A stretch of DNA of 64,000 nt from CAZIAK01 sp964537035 (GCA_964537035.1 CAZIAK010000025.1:1-64000); one strand, 5' to 3'; counted from the stretch's first letter, positions 43,899-53,937 are shown. Numbers and translations are program-made. The notes: generated by a model not told the origin, from the sequence alone.

Positions 43899-44855
43899 TT
43901 GGACATCCCGAAACTCAGCTTCTCGCGGGTCTCCCGTGTGGCTCGCCGAGCCTTGGTGGCCTGGCTCAAGGGCGATCGCGAGGCCCTCCTGGCGCAACGC
44001 CTCGAGCTTGGTCTGCTCGCGGTCGACGGCGTGGCGGACACGATCAGCTTTCGCCGGGGTGACATCGAGTGGACGACCCACGCCGTACGCGAGTCGATCA
44101 CCCACAGCCTGTTCTGCACCGGCGATTTTCACCCCTCCATGCGCCACGTGCTGATCTCCTGGATGAGATCCCAAGGGCGTCTGGCCGCCGACAAGACCCA
44201 CATGATCGAGATCGGCGCCAACATCGGCGCGCCGACCCTGCTGCTCGCCCGAGAGACGGGCCTGAAGGTGTTGGCGCTCGAGCCCCTGCCGGACAACTTC
44301 GAGCTGCTGGAACGCAACGTGCAGCGCAACGGCCTGGCCGATCAGGTGACCTGTCTGCGCGCGGCGGTGAGCTCGGAGGCGGGCACGCTCTCCATGGTGC
44401 GACACCCCAAGTCGGGGCGCTCCGAGGTGCTGGAGGCAGGGCAGGCCCAGGGCTTCGGCGACCTCGTCGAAGGGTGCCGAGTGGTGGACAGCGTGCCCTG
44501 TGTGCCCCTGGACGACGTGCTCACCCAGCAGCAGCTCGATCCGAACAAGGTGTCCTTCGTCTGGAGTGACGTGCAGGGCTTCGAGGGCCACGTGATCGCC
44601 TCGGGCAGCAGGCTCTGGAGCGCGGGCGTGCCCCTGTTCGCCGAGCTGTGGATCCCTGGCCTCGAGGCCCATGGTGGCTTCGACAACTTCCTCAAGGCGG
44701 CCAGCAAGCACTTCGGCAGCTACCTGCTGAGCGGGCAGCTGTTGGCTGATGGTGCCGACGCAGAGCCCCGTGACATCGAGACCCTCGGGGCCGCCATGTC
44801 GGCCGTGCAGGGACATACGGACGGCGTGTTGATCCCGCGCGATAGCGGGCGGTGA
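43899..44855 (+). CDS. FkbM family methyltransferase
   Basis: 318 residues. The SAM-binding motif is HMIEIGANIGAPTLLLA, followed by LALEPLPDNFELLERNV (acidic residue for the ribose) and WSDVQGFEGHVI, the usual FkbM segment before the last strands. The N-terminal ~90 residues are helical and family-variable. It probably O-methylates a glycan, lipid or other secondary molecule. The TTG start lies 13 bases after the beta-helix gene with AGGATCC upstream. Confidence 0.88.
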   Translation: MDIPKLSFSRVSRVARRALVAWLKGDREALLAQRLELGLLAVDGVADTISFRRGDIEWTTHAVRESITHSLFCTGDFHPSMRHVLISWMRSQGRLAADKTHMIEIGANIGAPTLLLARETGLKVLALEPLPDNFELLERNVQRNGLADQVTCLRAAVSSEAGTLSMVRHPKSGRSEVLEAGQAQGFGDLVEGCRVVDSVPCVPLDDVLTQQQLDPNKVSFVWSDVQGFEGHVIASGSRLWSAGVPLFAELWIPGLEAHGGFDNFLKAASKHFGSYLLSGQLLADGADAEPRDIETLGAAMSAVQGHTDGVLIPRDSGR

Positions 44856-44881
44856 TCGGTTTTGGCTGGAGCAGGGCGGCG

Positions 44882-47800
44882 ATGAGCAGATTGAGTCAGA
44901 GAGTCTTGGGTGTGCTTGCGCTGGGCTGGGCGCTGCTTGGCCTGAACGGTTGCGGGGGCGGGAGCAGCAGCTCCATCGTGCCTCTGGTGAGCAGCGACAC
45001 ACTGAGCGGCGTGGTCGTGGCGGCGGGCAGCGATCCGGTGGCAGGCGTCACGGTGAACCTCTACTTCCTGATCAACCAGGCCGACCTGCTGGGCGATTTG
45101 TTGAACCCGCTCACCCATGAGCCTGACCCTGGGTCGAACAACCCATCCGCCGTGGTGGGCCATCCGGGAGCCAATACGGCCCAGGCCCTGCAGCTGCCCG
45201 CGCCGGTGCTGGTGGCCAGCACCCAGACCAACGGGGTGGGTGGATTCAGCTTCGACGATCTCGATTACGGCCTCTACGACGTGGAGTTCGATGTCACCGG
45301 CTCGAGTCACAGCGGGCTGGCGCCGTTGCGCTTCGGCACCCGCCCTCATCTTGACGATGACGTGCTCGATCAGCTGCAGGCCGCAGGTCTGTTGAACAAC
45401 GACACCATCAGTCACTTCATGACGGTCTTCTTGCCGGCCATCGTGGGCTCGGTGGACATGGCCTCGAATCTCGCGGGCACCCAGACCCTGGTGTTCGACG
45501 ACGGCATGGGCACAGACCCGTTGCCCGGCCTGAGTCTCTTCGTGCCGGCAAACGTGCAGGTGATCAAGGACGGCGTGGCCCTGGCCGATGGGGCCACCAC
45601 GACCCTCGAGCTGTCTCTCGTCGCACCCGAGCAGGTACCCACGTCCTTCAGGGATGACATGGAGAAGGCCCGGACGAACCAGCTCTTCTTCAGCCTGCAG
45701 CCCGTGGGCGTCGAGTTCGTGGTCCCCGGAAGCTACGACCCGGACCTGGGCTTTGGCACCCCGGCGCTTGTGCAGGTGACCTACCCGAACGTGAACGGAC
45801 TGGCGCCCGGCGCGTCCGTAGACCTCTATCGCTTTGAGCACGAGAACCCGGTCGATCCGACGATGTCCTTTCAGTGGGTCCCCGCTGGCACGGGCACGGT
45901 CGACGTGACCGGCGCGCTCGTCGAGCCCGACCCCGGCGCGGGCCTGCCAGAGGCGGGCTGGCACGCTGCACCCGGGCCGCCGGCGCCGAAGGTGACCGTG
46001 GACGGCGACCTCAAGCTGCCCGATGGATCGATCCTGGCCCAGGCAGGAGTGGCCGTGGTGACCAACAACGGTTATCTCGCGTTCTCTGATTCGGCGGGCC
46101 ATTTCTCCATCGTCGATGTGCCCGTCATCGGCGGACAAACTCAGCTCATCTGCAGAGCCTTCACCGGCGGGACGTTGGTCTCCGAGATGGCCACGTCGGC
46201 GCCTCAGCCGGTGGTCTTCCCGATCACGACGTGCGATGTGGTGCTGTCTCTGCAAGGTGCGCCGGTAGACAGCCAGGCGCCGACGGTGCTCTCCTCCATG
46301 CCTGTCGCAGATGCCGCGGGCGTACCCACGGATGCTGCGGTCTCGGTGACCTTCGACGAGTTGATCGATGTCTTCACCCTGCCGGGAAACCTGCAGGTCA
46401 CCGTGGGTGCGCCGGCTCAGGCGATCTCTGGCACGGTTGTCCCCCAGGCGGCGGCTCCGGGGCAGACGAGAGTGGTGTTCGTGCCTGATGGACCGTTGCA
46501 GCCGAGCACGGTCTACACCGTCTCGGTGGCGACGGATGTGGCCGACCTGAACGGCAACGCTCTCGCTGCCTCCCACGTGTTCAGCTTCACCACCGGTGTG
46601 GCTGCGGGAGGCATTCCCCAGGTGTTCTCCATGAGTCCCGAGAGTGGCCCGGCCGGAACCACGGTCGAGGTTCTCGGGGTCAATCTGGACAACGCGCAGG
46701 TGAGCTTCGACGGCAGCATGGTGGCCCTGTCGCCTGGCGCCACGCCTGCGTCTGTCAGTTTCGCCATCCCCACCTTGGTCAACGTGGCGGCAGGCTCGAA
46801 GGTCGTGGACATCACCGACAGCGCCATGGGCGGGGCGAGCCTGGCCCAGTTCAGCTTTGGTCTGACGCCGTCCGTGACCTCGCTGACGCCGTCGTCGGGA
46901 CTGGTCGGAAGCACGGCGGTCATCACCGGGAACAACTTCGCGACAGACGGCAACAACGCCTCGGTGACCTTCAACTCGGTGCCCGCCGCGCTGAGCGGTG
47001 CAGGCATGGGTGACGATGCCCAGACCGTGACCGTGGATGTTCCCGCCGGGGCCTCCAGTGGCGCCGTGGTGGTGACGGTGGCAGCCGGTTTCCCCAGCGC
47101 TCCCAGCTTCTTCGCGGTGACCGCCGCGGTCGACAGCACGGCGCCTACCCTTGTCTCCAGTGTTCCGGCAGACCAGGACATGCAGGTGCTGGTGGGGAGC
47201 ACGATCGTCATCACGCTCGATGAACTGGTCAGCGCAGACTCAACGATCACGGTCATGCAGGACGACGGCTTCTTCCCTCCGGCAGCCGTGACCGGCACGA
47301 CCTTGGTGAGCGGGGATGGCACGGGACAAGGCCTGATCACCTTCACGCCCGACGCCCCCTTCGTCTACGGCGCCGAGATCACCGCGGCCTCCGACACCAT
47401 GGGGGATTTGGCCAGCAACCCGGTGGCGCCCTTCTCGTTCTCGTTCTTCAGCGAGACGCTCTTCCTGACCCAGGACACGCCGGCCCCGCTGCTGGACGCC
47501 ACGGGCAAGGCCGCCGGCTTGAACGATCTGAGGACTCAGCTGGAGAGCGTGCGCGACGACGAGGACACCACGCCCACAGACGTCAACAAGGCCGATTTCT
47601 TGCTGGCCTTCGTGGGCTACGCGACGTGGTTTGACAACAGCGACGAGCCCTCGTCAGCAGAGCAGTACCGAGATCTGCTCCACGAGATGATCTTCCCGGA
47701 GCGCCGTCCGGAGCTGTTCGATCTGTTGTCCGGCCCGTTGTCCAGCCCGCTGTCAGGCCTGGACGCCTTCCCCCGCCCGGCTCAGCTTCCAGCCGACGCA

Positions 47801-48274
47801 GGGGACTGCGCCGAGCTGCGCCGATTCCAACAGGGCCAGGCCATCCCGGCGATGACCGCGCTTGTTCGCGACCTGCAGGCCTTGCCGCCGTCACTCGAGC
47901 TGACCTTCGTCTCTCGCGACGGTCTGGCGCAGGTCGAGATCGACGCCACCGATGTGCTGGGCTGGATCACGACGTTCTACAAGAGCCTGGCGGACATGCA
48001 CCATGCCTTGGCCCTTGGCTGCGGGACCGACGCCGACGCCAGCTCGGGGCTCTCGGCGACGCTGCGTTCACCTGCGGACCTCATGCTGGCTCGCCAGTAC
48101 GCCGCGGACATGGCCACCAGCTACGCGCTCACCATGGACAGCCTCATGGCCGAGGTCGACGATCAGTGCGACGACTTGATCACCGTTGATCCGGGCTCGG
48201 ACGCTGGCGGAACCCGGGCCAGGGTCGCGACCCTGAAGGCCGATTTGCAGCGGCTGTCCGACCTCGACGGCTGA
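44882..48274 (+). CDS. Large Ig-like / IPT-TIG domain lipoprotein
   Basis: About 1130 residues. The lipobox is LNGC (GWALLGLNGCGGG). A carboxypeptidase-regulatory-like fold (SGVVVAAGSDPVAGVTVNL) opens the body. Later come two Big_5-type Ig domains (SQAPTVLSSMPVADAAGVP..., TAPTLVSSVPADQDMQV...) and two IPT/TIG domains between them (FSMSPESGPAGTTVEVLGVN, SLTPSSGLVGSTAVITGNNF). The C-terminal ~250 residues are helical. It is probably a cell-surface or adhesion protein. ATG 44882 has GGAG upstream; a GTG at 44852 overlapping the FkbM stop is possible. Confidence 0.82.
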   Translation: MSRLSQRVLGVLALGWALLGLNGCGGGSSSSIVPLVSSDTLSGVVVAAGSDPVAGVTVNLYFLINQADLLGDLLNPLTHEPDPGSNNPSAVVGHPGANTAQALQLPAPVLVASTQTNGVGGFSFDDLDYGLYDVEFDVTGSSHSGLAPLRFGTRPHLDDDVLDQLQAAGLLNNDTISHFMTVFLPAIVGSVDMASNLAGTQTLVFDDGMGTDPLPGLSLFVPANVQVIKDGVALADGATTTLELSLVAPEQVPTSFRDDMEKARTNQLFFSLQPVGVEFVVPGSYDPDLGFGTPALVQVTYPNVNGLAPGASVDLYRFEHENPVDPTMSFQWVPAGTGTVDVTGALVEPDPGAGLPEAGWHAAPGPPAPKVTVDGDLKLPDGSILAQAGVAVVTNNGYLAFSDSAGHFSIVDVPVIGGQTQLICRAFTGGTLVSEMATSAPQPVVFPITTCDVVLSLQGAPVDSQAPTVLSSMPVADAAGVPTDAAVSVTFDELIDVFTLPGNLQVTVGAPAQAISGTVVPQAAAPGQTRVVFVPDGPLQPSTVYTVSVATDVADLNGNALAASHVFSFTTGVAAGGIPQVFSMSPESGPAGTTVEVLGVNLDNAQVSFDGSMVALSPGATPASVSFAIPTLVNVAAGSKVVDITDSAMGGASLAQFSFGLTPSVTSLTPSSGLVGSTAVITGNNFATDGNNASVTFNSVPAALSGAGMGDDAQTVTVDVPAGASSGAVVVTVAAGFPSAPSFFAVTAAVDSTAPTLVSSVPADQDMQVLVGSTIVITLDELVSADSTITVMQDDGFFPPAAVTGTTLVSGDGTGQGLITFTPDAPFVYGAEITAASDTMGDLASNPVAPFSFSFFSETLFLTQDTPAPLLDATGKAAGLNDLRTQLESVRDDEDTTPTDVNKADFLLAFVGYATWFDNSDEPSSAEQYRDLLHEMIFPERRPELFDLLSGPLSSPLSGLDAFPRPAQLPADAGDCAELRRFQQGQAIPAMTALVRDLQALPPSLELTFVSRDGLAQVEIDATDVLGWITTFYKSLADMHHALALGCGTDADASSGLSATLRSPADLMLARQYAADMATSYALTMDSLMAEVDDQCDDLITVDPGSDAGGTRARVATLKADLQRLSDLDG

Positions 48275-48381
48275 ATTCGACCCACGCAGGCTCTCTTGGC
48301 GGCGCTGTCAGACCCGGCGTGACGAACGCCCGTGGCCACGATCGTCCCGAGGGTGTGGCAGCCCTGATGGTCCGGACGCGC

Positions 48382-48414
48382 CCGCAGCAGATCGTGGTGA
48401 AACGTCCGGGTTAG
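48382..48414. repeat. 33-bp convergent-end element, copy 1
   Basis: CCGCAGCAGATCGTGGTGAA continues to the stop codon of the minus-strand deoxyhypusine synthase homologue. It matches copy 2 (57095-57127) at 28 of 33 bases. Upstream, CCGGACG (48372-48378) pairs with CGTCCGG (48403-48409), so a hairpin forms between the convergent genes. Confidence 0.75.
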
Positions 48415-49520
48415 CCGTCGAGTCGCTCCATCACGGCCTTGACGATCAGGGGCCAGGCGATGGTGGCGTCAGCCTTCACCTCGGCCCACCGTCCGCCGTC
48501 GCTGGCGGGCACGATCTTGCCCCAGCTCACCGACTCCGAGTAGTCACAGCCGGACAGCCCACCCCAGTGTACGGGCTCGGGGCAGATGCGCACGGCGTAG
48601 CGATAGCGACAGGGGGGCGAACGCATCTCCGGGACGCGCTTGCCCAGGATGTCGACGTAGGGTGCCACCTGCTGGGCCCAGTTGCGGGGGACGCCGCCGC
48701 CGATGGTGAACAGGCCTCGGCGCTCGTGGGCCACGAAGCGCTGGTGAAAGTCGTCGAGGTCGAGAAACGGATTGAAGTTCAGGGTGGGGCGGCCCGCGGC
48801 GCGGCGAGCATGGTTGTGCGTGGCGAAGTCGAGCCCCAGCTCGCTGTCGGTGAACGCGGGGACGTAGACCGGCACGTCGTGCTCGGCGGCCGAGCGCAGA
48901 GGGCCACGTCCGTCTGTGTGTGCGATGAGCCAGTCGCCGATGAGCCGGTTGATGCGCTGGCTGCAGAGCACTTCGTCGGCGTCGACCTGATCGAGCAGGT
49001 CGGCCAGGATGCGCTCGGTGTCGTCGAGATTGCGCTCGAGCTCGATGGTGTCGTAGACCCGGTTGTAGCCCCGCTCCATGAGCTGTTGATCGGGCATGGA
49101 CGGGTCGTGCTTGAAGTGGCTCATGCCCAGGCTCTCCACCAGTCCGTGAGCCATGAGCGCGCCGGTGGAGACCACGGCATGGACCCAGCCCCGGTCGATC
49201 ATCTCGGCGATGACCAGCCCCTGCTTGGCGATGGTCATGGCCCCGGAGAGGGTGAGCACGACGAAGCAGCCTTCGTCTCGCACCATGGCCTCGAGCACGT
49301 CGGCGGCCTCGCCCAGAGTGCGTCCGCCGAAGGCCGTGCCGCCCATGCCCCGGACCAGGGCGTCTACGGAGTCGCAGGCTCCCAGATCGAGGGAGGCCAG
49401 GGGTTGCAGGCCGTCTTCGTGGCCGTCGCCGTGGCGACTGGTGTGCGGCGTGGCGCCCAGCGCACCATCGGCCGGTGAGCCGCCCTTGGGCGTCCCGCAG
49501 GGCCACGAGCCGCTCGTCAT
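48411..49520 (-). CDS. Deoxyhypusine synthase family protein
   Basis: 369 residues. Family blocks: GRTLGEAADVLEAMVRDEGC, LTLSGAMTIAKQGLVI, STGALMAHGLVESLG, YNRVYDTIELERNL, FTIGGGVPRNWAQQ and SGCDYSESVSWGKIVP, whose Lys aligns with the active-site Lys that carries the butylamine group. Bacteria lack eIF5A, and known bacterial relatives transfer an aminobutyl group to make homospermidine or similar polyamines; the product here is unproven. The N-terminal ~40 residues are poorly conserved. Its ATG overlaps the carA stop (ATGA), so it is translationally coupled to carA. Confidence 0.9.
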   Translation of the reverse strand: MTSGSWPCGTPKGGSPADGALGATPHTSRHGDGHEDGLQPLASLDLGACDSVDALVRGMGGTAFGGRTLGEAADVLEAMVRDEGCFVVLTLSGAMTIAKQGLVIAEMIDRGWVHAVVSTGALMAHGLVESLGMSHFKHDPSMPDQQLMERGYNRVYDTIELERNLDDTERILADLLDQVDADEVLCSQRINRLIGDWLIAHTDGRGPLRSAAEHDVPVYVPAFTDSELGLDFATHNHARRAAGRPTLNFNPFLDLDDFHQRFVAHERRGLFTIGGGVPRNWAQQVAPYVDILGKRVPEMRSPPCRYRYAVRICPEPVHWGGLSGCDYSESVSWGKIVPASDGGRWAEVKADATIAWPLIVKAVMERLDG

Positions 49521-50674
49521 GGGCGGGCGGCCAGGTGCTCGGCGACCATGCTGGAGAAGCGGCCGAACAGGTAGAACGCATCCCGCGGGCCGGGGGCGGC
49601 TTCGGGGTGGTACTGCACGGTGAACAGGGGCAGGTCCTTGTGGCGCAGCCCCTCGACGGTGCGGTCGTTGAGGTTCTCGTGGGTCACCTCGACCATCCCT
49701 GAGTCGAGCGACCCGGGGTCGACCACGTACGAGTGGTTCTGGGACGTGATCTCGGTGCGCTCGGTGGTCAGGTCGATCACGGGCTGGTTGGCGCCGTGGT
49801 GGCCGAACTTCATCTTGGCTGTCCGTCCGCCCAGGGCCAGTGCTGTGAGCTGGTGTCCCAGGCAGATGCCGAAGGTGGGCAGGCCGGTCTGGATCAACGC
49901 GGCGATGGTGGCGACGGCGTAGCCCAGGGGCTCGGGGTCGCCCGGCCCGTTACTGAGAAAGAGGCAGTCTGGGGAGTGCTCGAGAATGACCTCGGCGGGG
50001 GTCGACGCGGGAAACACCGTGACCTCGAAGCCCGCGTGGTGCAGCCCTCGGAGCATGTTGCGTTTGACGCCGAAGTCGAGCACGGCCAGGCGGGGCTTGC
50101 CCGTGATGGCGTGGTCAAGGGATGGCAAGAAGGGCGAGTCCAGGCCCTCGGTCCAGGGGTGGGGCTCGGCGCAGGTGACCTTGCGGACCATGTCCTTGCC
50201 GTGAATGCCGGGCCAGGCCCGCACCTTCGCCAGCAGCGAGGCCGGGTCGGTGTCGACGCTGGACAGGATCACTCGGGGTGAGCCAGCGGTGCGCACCTTG
50301 CGCACGATGGCCCGGGTGTCCACGCCAGCGATGCCCACGATGCCCTTGTCGGCCAGGTAGCTGGAGAGGTCGGTCTCGGCCCGTTGATTGCTCACCAGGG
50401 GCGAGAGCTCGCTGATCACGAAGCCGTGCAGGTAGCAGCCCTCCGACTCGACATCTTCTGAGTTGATGCCGTAGTTGCCGATGGAGGGGTAGGTCATGAG
50501 CACGACCTGGCCCTTGTAGGACGGATCGGTGATGACTTCCTGGTACCCCGACATGGCCGTGTTGAAGACCAGTTCGCCGCAGGACTCTCCGTCATGGCCA
50601 AAGTGGTAGCCACGGTGGACGTCGCCGTCGTCAAACACGAGGAAACAGCTCTTGGGTGGGGACATGGGGGGCAT
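49517..50674 (-). CDS. carA: Carbamoyl-phosphate synthase small (glutaminase) subunit
   Basis: 385 residues. The N-terminal CarA domain (VFDDGDVHRGYHFGHDG, FNTAMSGYQEVITDPSYKGQ) is followed by a class-I glutamine amidotransferase. Its nucleophile Cys is in FGICLGHQL and the His/Glu pair in VQYHPEAAPGP. It supplies ammonia to CarB for arginine and pyrimidine synthesis. carB is not adjacent; instead the next gene is a deoxyhypusine synthase homologue with an overlapping start. Two ATGs (50674, 50665) are possible; 50674 has a purine-rich lead. Confidence 0.96.
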   Translation of the reverse strand: MPPMSPPKSCFLVFDDGDVHRGYHFGHDGESCGELVFNTAMSGYQEVITDPSYKGQVVLMTYPSIGNYGINSEDVESEGCYLHGFVISELSPLVSNQRAETDLSSYLADKGIVGIAGVDTRAIVRKVRTAGSPRVILSSVDTDPASLLAKVRAWPGIHGKDMVRKVTCAEPHPWTEGLDSPFLPSLDHAITGKPRLAVLDFGVKRNMLRGLHHAGFEVTVFPASTPAEVILEHSPDCLFLSNGPGDPEPLGYAVATIAALIQTGLPTFGICLGHQLTALALGGRTAKMKFGHHGANQPVIDLTTERTEITSQNHSYVVDPGSLDSGMVEVTHENLNDRTVEGLRHKDLPLFTVQYHPEAAPGPRDAFYLFGRFSSMVAEHLAARP

Positions 50675-50784
50675 CCTACCGTGCTCCGGGCCAGCGGGCG
50701 ACTGGGGCCATTCGGAGGTTTGTGTTGCGGGCCCGGGCCGCCGTTCTTCGCGGGGCTCTGGGGGGGGGCGGGGGGCTGGTCCGG

Positions 50785-51831
50785 TCAGTCGGCTCTTGGG
50801 CTGGCGTCCAGGGACAGGTCGGCTCGCTGGCCGTCCGCGAAGAGTTGCTGGGCCAGGCCGGCGACCATGACGGCGTTGTCCGTGGCCAGGGCCTGGGGGG
50901 GCAGGTAGAGGGGCAAGCCCAGGCCAGAGGCCTCCCGAGTGCACCGTTCGCGCAGGGCCGAGTTGGCTGCGACACCTCCGCAGACCACCAGGGCCTGGGC
51001 GTCGATGGCCTGGGCGCAGCGCACCAGTTTCTCGGCCAGGGCGTCCACGACAGCCGCCTGAAACGACGCGGCCAGGTCTTCGATGGAGAGGTCGGCCAGC
51101 AGGGGCGAGCGGCGGTTGCTGTTGGGACCGCGGGCCGCGTAGAGCACGGCGGTCTTCAGGCCCGAGAACGAGAAGTCGAGGCCCGCGACCTTGGAGCGCG
51201 GGAAGGCATAGGCGCTGGGGTTGCCCGCCGCCGCCAGACGGTCGATGACCGGCCCGCCGGGATAGTCGAGGCCAAGAATGGCGGCGACCTTGTCATAAGC
51301 CTCGCCCGCGGCGTCGTCGATGCTCCGACCCACCAGGCGATGGTCTGCAGAGGCGTGGCTGGCGTAGAGCGACGTGTGTCCCCCGGAAACCACCAGGGCG
51401 GCCAGGGGCTGGTTCGGATCGACCCAGGCCTGGGGGCCCGTGGGCAGATCGCCCTGGATGGGCGCCATCAAGGCCCCGTAGATGTGGGCGTGCACGTGGT
51501 TCACCGGCACCATGGGCAGGCCCGTGGCCAGGGCCAGGCCCTTGGTGGCCGAGAGTCCCACGAGCAGGCAGCCGATCAGGCCGGGGGTCTGGGTGACAGC
51601 CAGGGCGTCGAGGTCAGCCAGGCCGACGCCGGCTTCAGACAGGGTGTCCTCGATCAGCGGGAACAGCGCTTCGAGATGACTGCGACTGGCCACTTCGGGG
51701 ATGACACCACCGAAGCGCACGTGCAGGTCGATCTGGCTCGCTACCGAGTGAGCCAAGACCTCCAGGCCATCGCGGACCACAGCCACGGCGGTCTCGTCGC
51801 AGGAGGATTCAATGCCGAGAATGAGGGTCAC
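50785..51831 (-). CDS. tsaD: tRNA threonylcarbamoyladenosine synthase subunit TsaD
   Basis: 348 residues. ILGIESSCDETAVAVV opens the ASKHA fold; the metal-binding motif is NHVHAHIYGAL, with VSGGHTSLY, DDAAGEAYDKVA and VCGGVAANSALRE further on. With TsaB and TsaE it installs t6A at position 37 of ANN-decoding tRNAs. The start is GTG with a weak ribosome site. It is 110 bases upstream of carA on the same strand. Confidence 0.96.
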   Translation of the reverse strand: MTLILGIESSCDETAVAVVRDGLEVLAHSVASQIDLHVRFGGVIPEVASRSHLEALFPLIEDTLSEAGVGLADLDALAVTQTPGLIGCLLVGLSATKGLALATGLPMVPVNHVHAHIYGALMAPIQGDLPTGPQAWVDPNQPLAALVVSGGHTSLYASHASADHRLVGRSIDDAAGEAYDKVAAILGLDYPGGPVIDRLAAAGNPSAYAFPRSKVAGLDFSFSGLKTAVLYAARGPNSNRRSPLLADLSIEDLAASFQAAVVDALAEKLVRCAQAIDAQALVVCGGVAANSALRERCTREASGLGLPLYLPPQALATDNAVMVAGLAQQLFADGQRADLSLDASPRAD

Positions 51832-52308
51832 GGGCGTGTGCAGAGGGGGTGGGGGCGGCCAGGCGCTGAGCGGGTGAGGCCAGGGCAGGCACGGTCCGTC
51901 GGGGAATCACCTCAGCCAAGAAAAAACCCTCCTCTTTTTGTAGCCCCTTCCTCGACAATCCGAGGTGGGCTGAATTTGAGCCGAGAATCTCAAAAACCGC
52001 TTTGGATGCGGCAGCAACGGGCCATTGGCCCTCCTACGGCATATGGGAACGCTTCCATCTAGTGGCTGGGGCTGGGGTTACGAGCGGCCTCCCCATCTTG
52101 GCGTGGACGGCGTTCAGCTTTAGAATGGCGCGCGGCTTGGTATCCGGAAGGAACACTGCGCCTCTTCTCCAGGCCGGGCCTGCTCCGGCAGCAGAAGACC
52201 AACCATGCGAGCGCGCCCAGGGGGCCGCTCGCAGCTGAAGCACCGAGAACAGGTGCTCCAACGCACACCTCTATAGATCCCGAAAACGAATACACAGGAG
52301 TCAGTCTG
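51832..52308. other. Divergent intergenic region upstream of the first FG-GAP gene
   Basis: About 480 bases between tsaD (minus) and the FG-GAP gene (plus). It is AT-richer around 51920-52005 (AAGAAAAAACC, CTCTTTTTGTAG, a 6-bp inverted repeat TTTGAG/CTCAAA at 51975-51994), the likely promoter zone. CAGGAGTC at 52292-52299 is the ribosome site. No gene is seen. Confidence 0.45.
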
Positions 52309-53937
52309 ATGCGGAACCCAATCCTTACGGCCCTGGCGGTGGGTGCGCTCGGCGTGGCCTCTGCCCAGAGCGTCCAGAACATCGTCCTCTTTGATGGTGG
52401 AGTCAGCGGAGTCACCTCTGCCAGCGACAGCACCCGCAAGGTCGAGTTCGTCGACGTCGACAACGATGGCGACACCGACATGGTCGCGCTCAACCACGGC
52501 GTGGCGAGCACCATTCACGTCAACGATGGCTCCGGTCAGTTCCCCCTGACGGTGAACCTCAATGGTGGTGGTGCCCTGGAAGCCAAGGGCATGGCCTTCG
52601 CAGACTGGGACGGCGACCTCGACCTCGACGTGGTCATCGCCATGGGCCCGGCCGCTGCTCCCACCCAGCAGGCCAACGTGTTCTTGCGCAACGACACCGT
52701 GGCGGCCGACGCGCCCATCTTCACGGTGATCAACCCCGGTGACCCGAACAACGATCTCGATCACTCCTACGACGTGGGCTTCGTCACTGTCGACGGCAAC
52801 CTGCAGCTGATCGTCGCCAACCGTGCCGTCAACGGCGTCTCCGGTAGCGGTGTCAACCGCGTCTACCAGTCGAACGGCGACGGCACCTTCACCAGCCTGC
52901 CTGGCCACCCGATCTCCACGGCCTTCCCGCTCAGCTCCCGGGACATCGCTGTCGGCGATCTCGACGGCGACGGTGACGAAGACGTGCTCATTGCCAACGC
53001 CGGCAACGGTGTCCAGCCCAACCGCTGCTACATCAACAACGGCGCCGCCGGTCTCGTTGTCGAGCACGCAGGCGACTTCACCGCCCAGGCACTGAGCAAC
53101 ACCTACGGCATGGCCATCGGCGATCTCGACGGTGACGGCCTGAACGATGTGGGCACGGCGAACCGCTTGACCAGCACCATGGGTGAAGGCAACCAGATCT
53201 TCGCCAACAACTCGACCCCCGGCGACATTCAACTCGATCTGGCCATCACCCAGGCCAGCGTGCCCAGCTACGATCTGGCCATTGGCGATCTCGACGGCGA
53301 CGGTGACAACGACATGGTCGTGGCCAACCGCAACGTCAACAACGGTGTTTTCATGAACAACCAGACCGACGATGGCCTGGCTGCTGGTGGACTCGGCGCC
53401 AACCCGGGTGCCTTCTTCAACCAGATCACGTACGGCACCATCCAGAACAACGGTGGCAACACCCTGTCGGTGACCATCGGTGAAGTGGCCGACTACAGCG
53501 GCAACCCCAACCACACGGGCATGGAAGTCGCGCTGGCCAACTCTGGCGGCAGCTCGAACTTCTTCTTCCGTGGCTTCGGGGCCATGTACACCGACCTGGG
53601 TGGAGCGTCGAACGCCGCTCGCCTCGATGGCGCTGGCTTCCTGTCGCCGATCACCGATGCAGCGTTGATGATCTCTGAGGCTCCTGAGAGCCGTCCCTAC
53701 ATCCTCGCCGGTTCGCTGACCATCAACCCGACCCCGGGTTTCGGCGGCACCATCTTCCTGGATGCTCCCCTCGGCCTCGTCGTGGGCAATGTGGACGTGC
53801 TGGGCAACGCCATGATCACCATCCCCAATGGCACCCTGCCGGCCGTGGCTGAAGGCACGTTCATCGCCTTCCAGGCCGTGTTCTCCAGCGTGAACCAGAT
53901 CAGCAACGGCATGTCGGCGATGATCCAGGGCAACTGA
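52309..53937 (+). CDS. Secreted FG-GAP/VCBS-repeat protein, paralogue 1
   Basis: 542 residues with a signal peptide (LTALAVGALGVASAQS). Five calcium-loop motifs of the type D-x-D-x-D-G occur (DVDNDGDTD, DWDGDLDLD, DLDGDGDED, DLDGDGLND, DLDGDGDND), one per blade of an integrin-like beta-propeller, each followed by a hydrophobic strand and an N-rich turn. The C-terminal ~95 residues (ILAGSLTINPTPGFGGTIF...ITIPNGTLPAVAEG) are the shared export-associated module. CAGGAGTC precedes the ATG. It is probably an abundant Ca-stabilised surface or matrix protein. 60-70% likeness to the next gene by eye. Confidence 0.85.
   Translation: MRNPILTALAVGALGVASAQSVQNIVLFDGGVSGVTSASDSTRKVEFVDVDNDGDTDMVALNHGVASTIHVNDGSGQFPLTVNLNGGGALEAKGMAFADWDGDLDLDVVIAMGPAAAPTQQANVFLRNDTVAADAPIFTVINPGDPNNDLDHSYDVGFVTVDGNLQLIVANRAVNGVSGSGVNRVYQSNGDGTFTSLPGHPISTAFPLSSRDIAVGDLDGDGDEDVLIANAGNGVQPNRCYINNGAAGLVVEHAGDFTAQALSNTYGMAIGDLDGDGLNDVGTANRLTSTMGEGNQIFANNSTPGDIQLDLAITQASVPSYDLAIGDLDGDGDNDMVVANRNVNNGVFMNNQTDDGLAAGGLGANPGAFFNQITYGTIQNNGGNTLSVTIGEVADYSGNPNHTGMEVALANSGGSSNFFFRGFGAMYTDLGGASNAARLDGAGFLSPITDAALMISEAPESRPYILAGSLTINPTPGFGGTIFLDAPLGLVVGNVDVLGNAMITIPNGTLPAVAEGTFIAFQAVFSSVNQISNGMSAMIQGN

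Noticed and set aside
44720..46576. A 618-codon minus-strand frame opposite the Ig-like lipoprotein
   Set aside because: Arg/His-rich product without domains; plus strand has lipobox and Ig/IPT domains.
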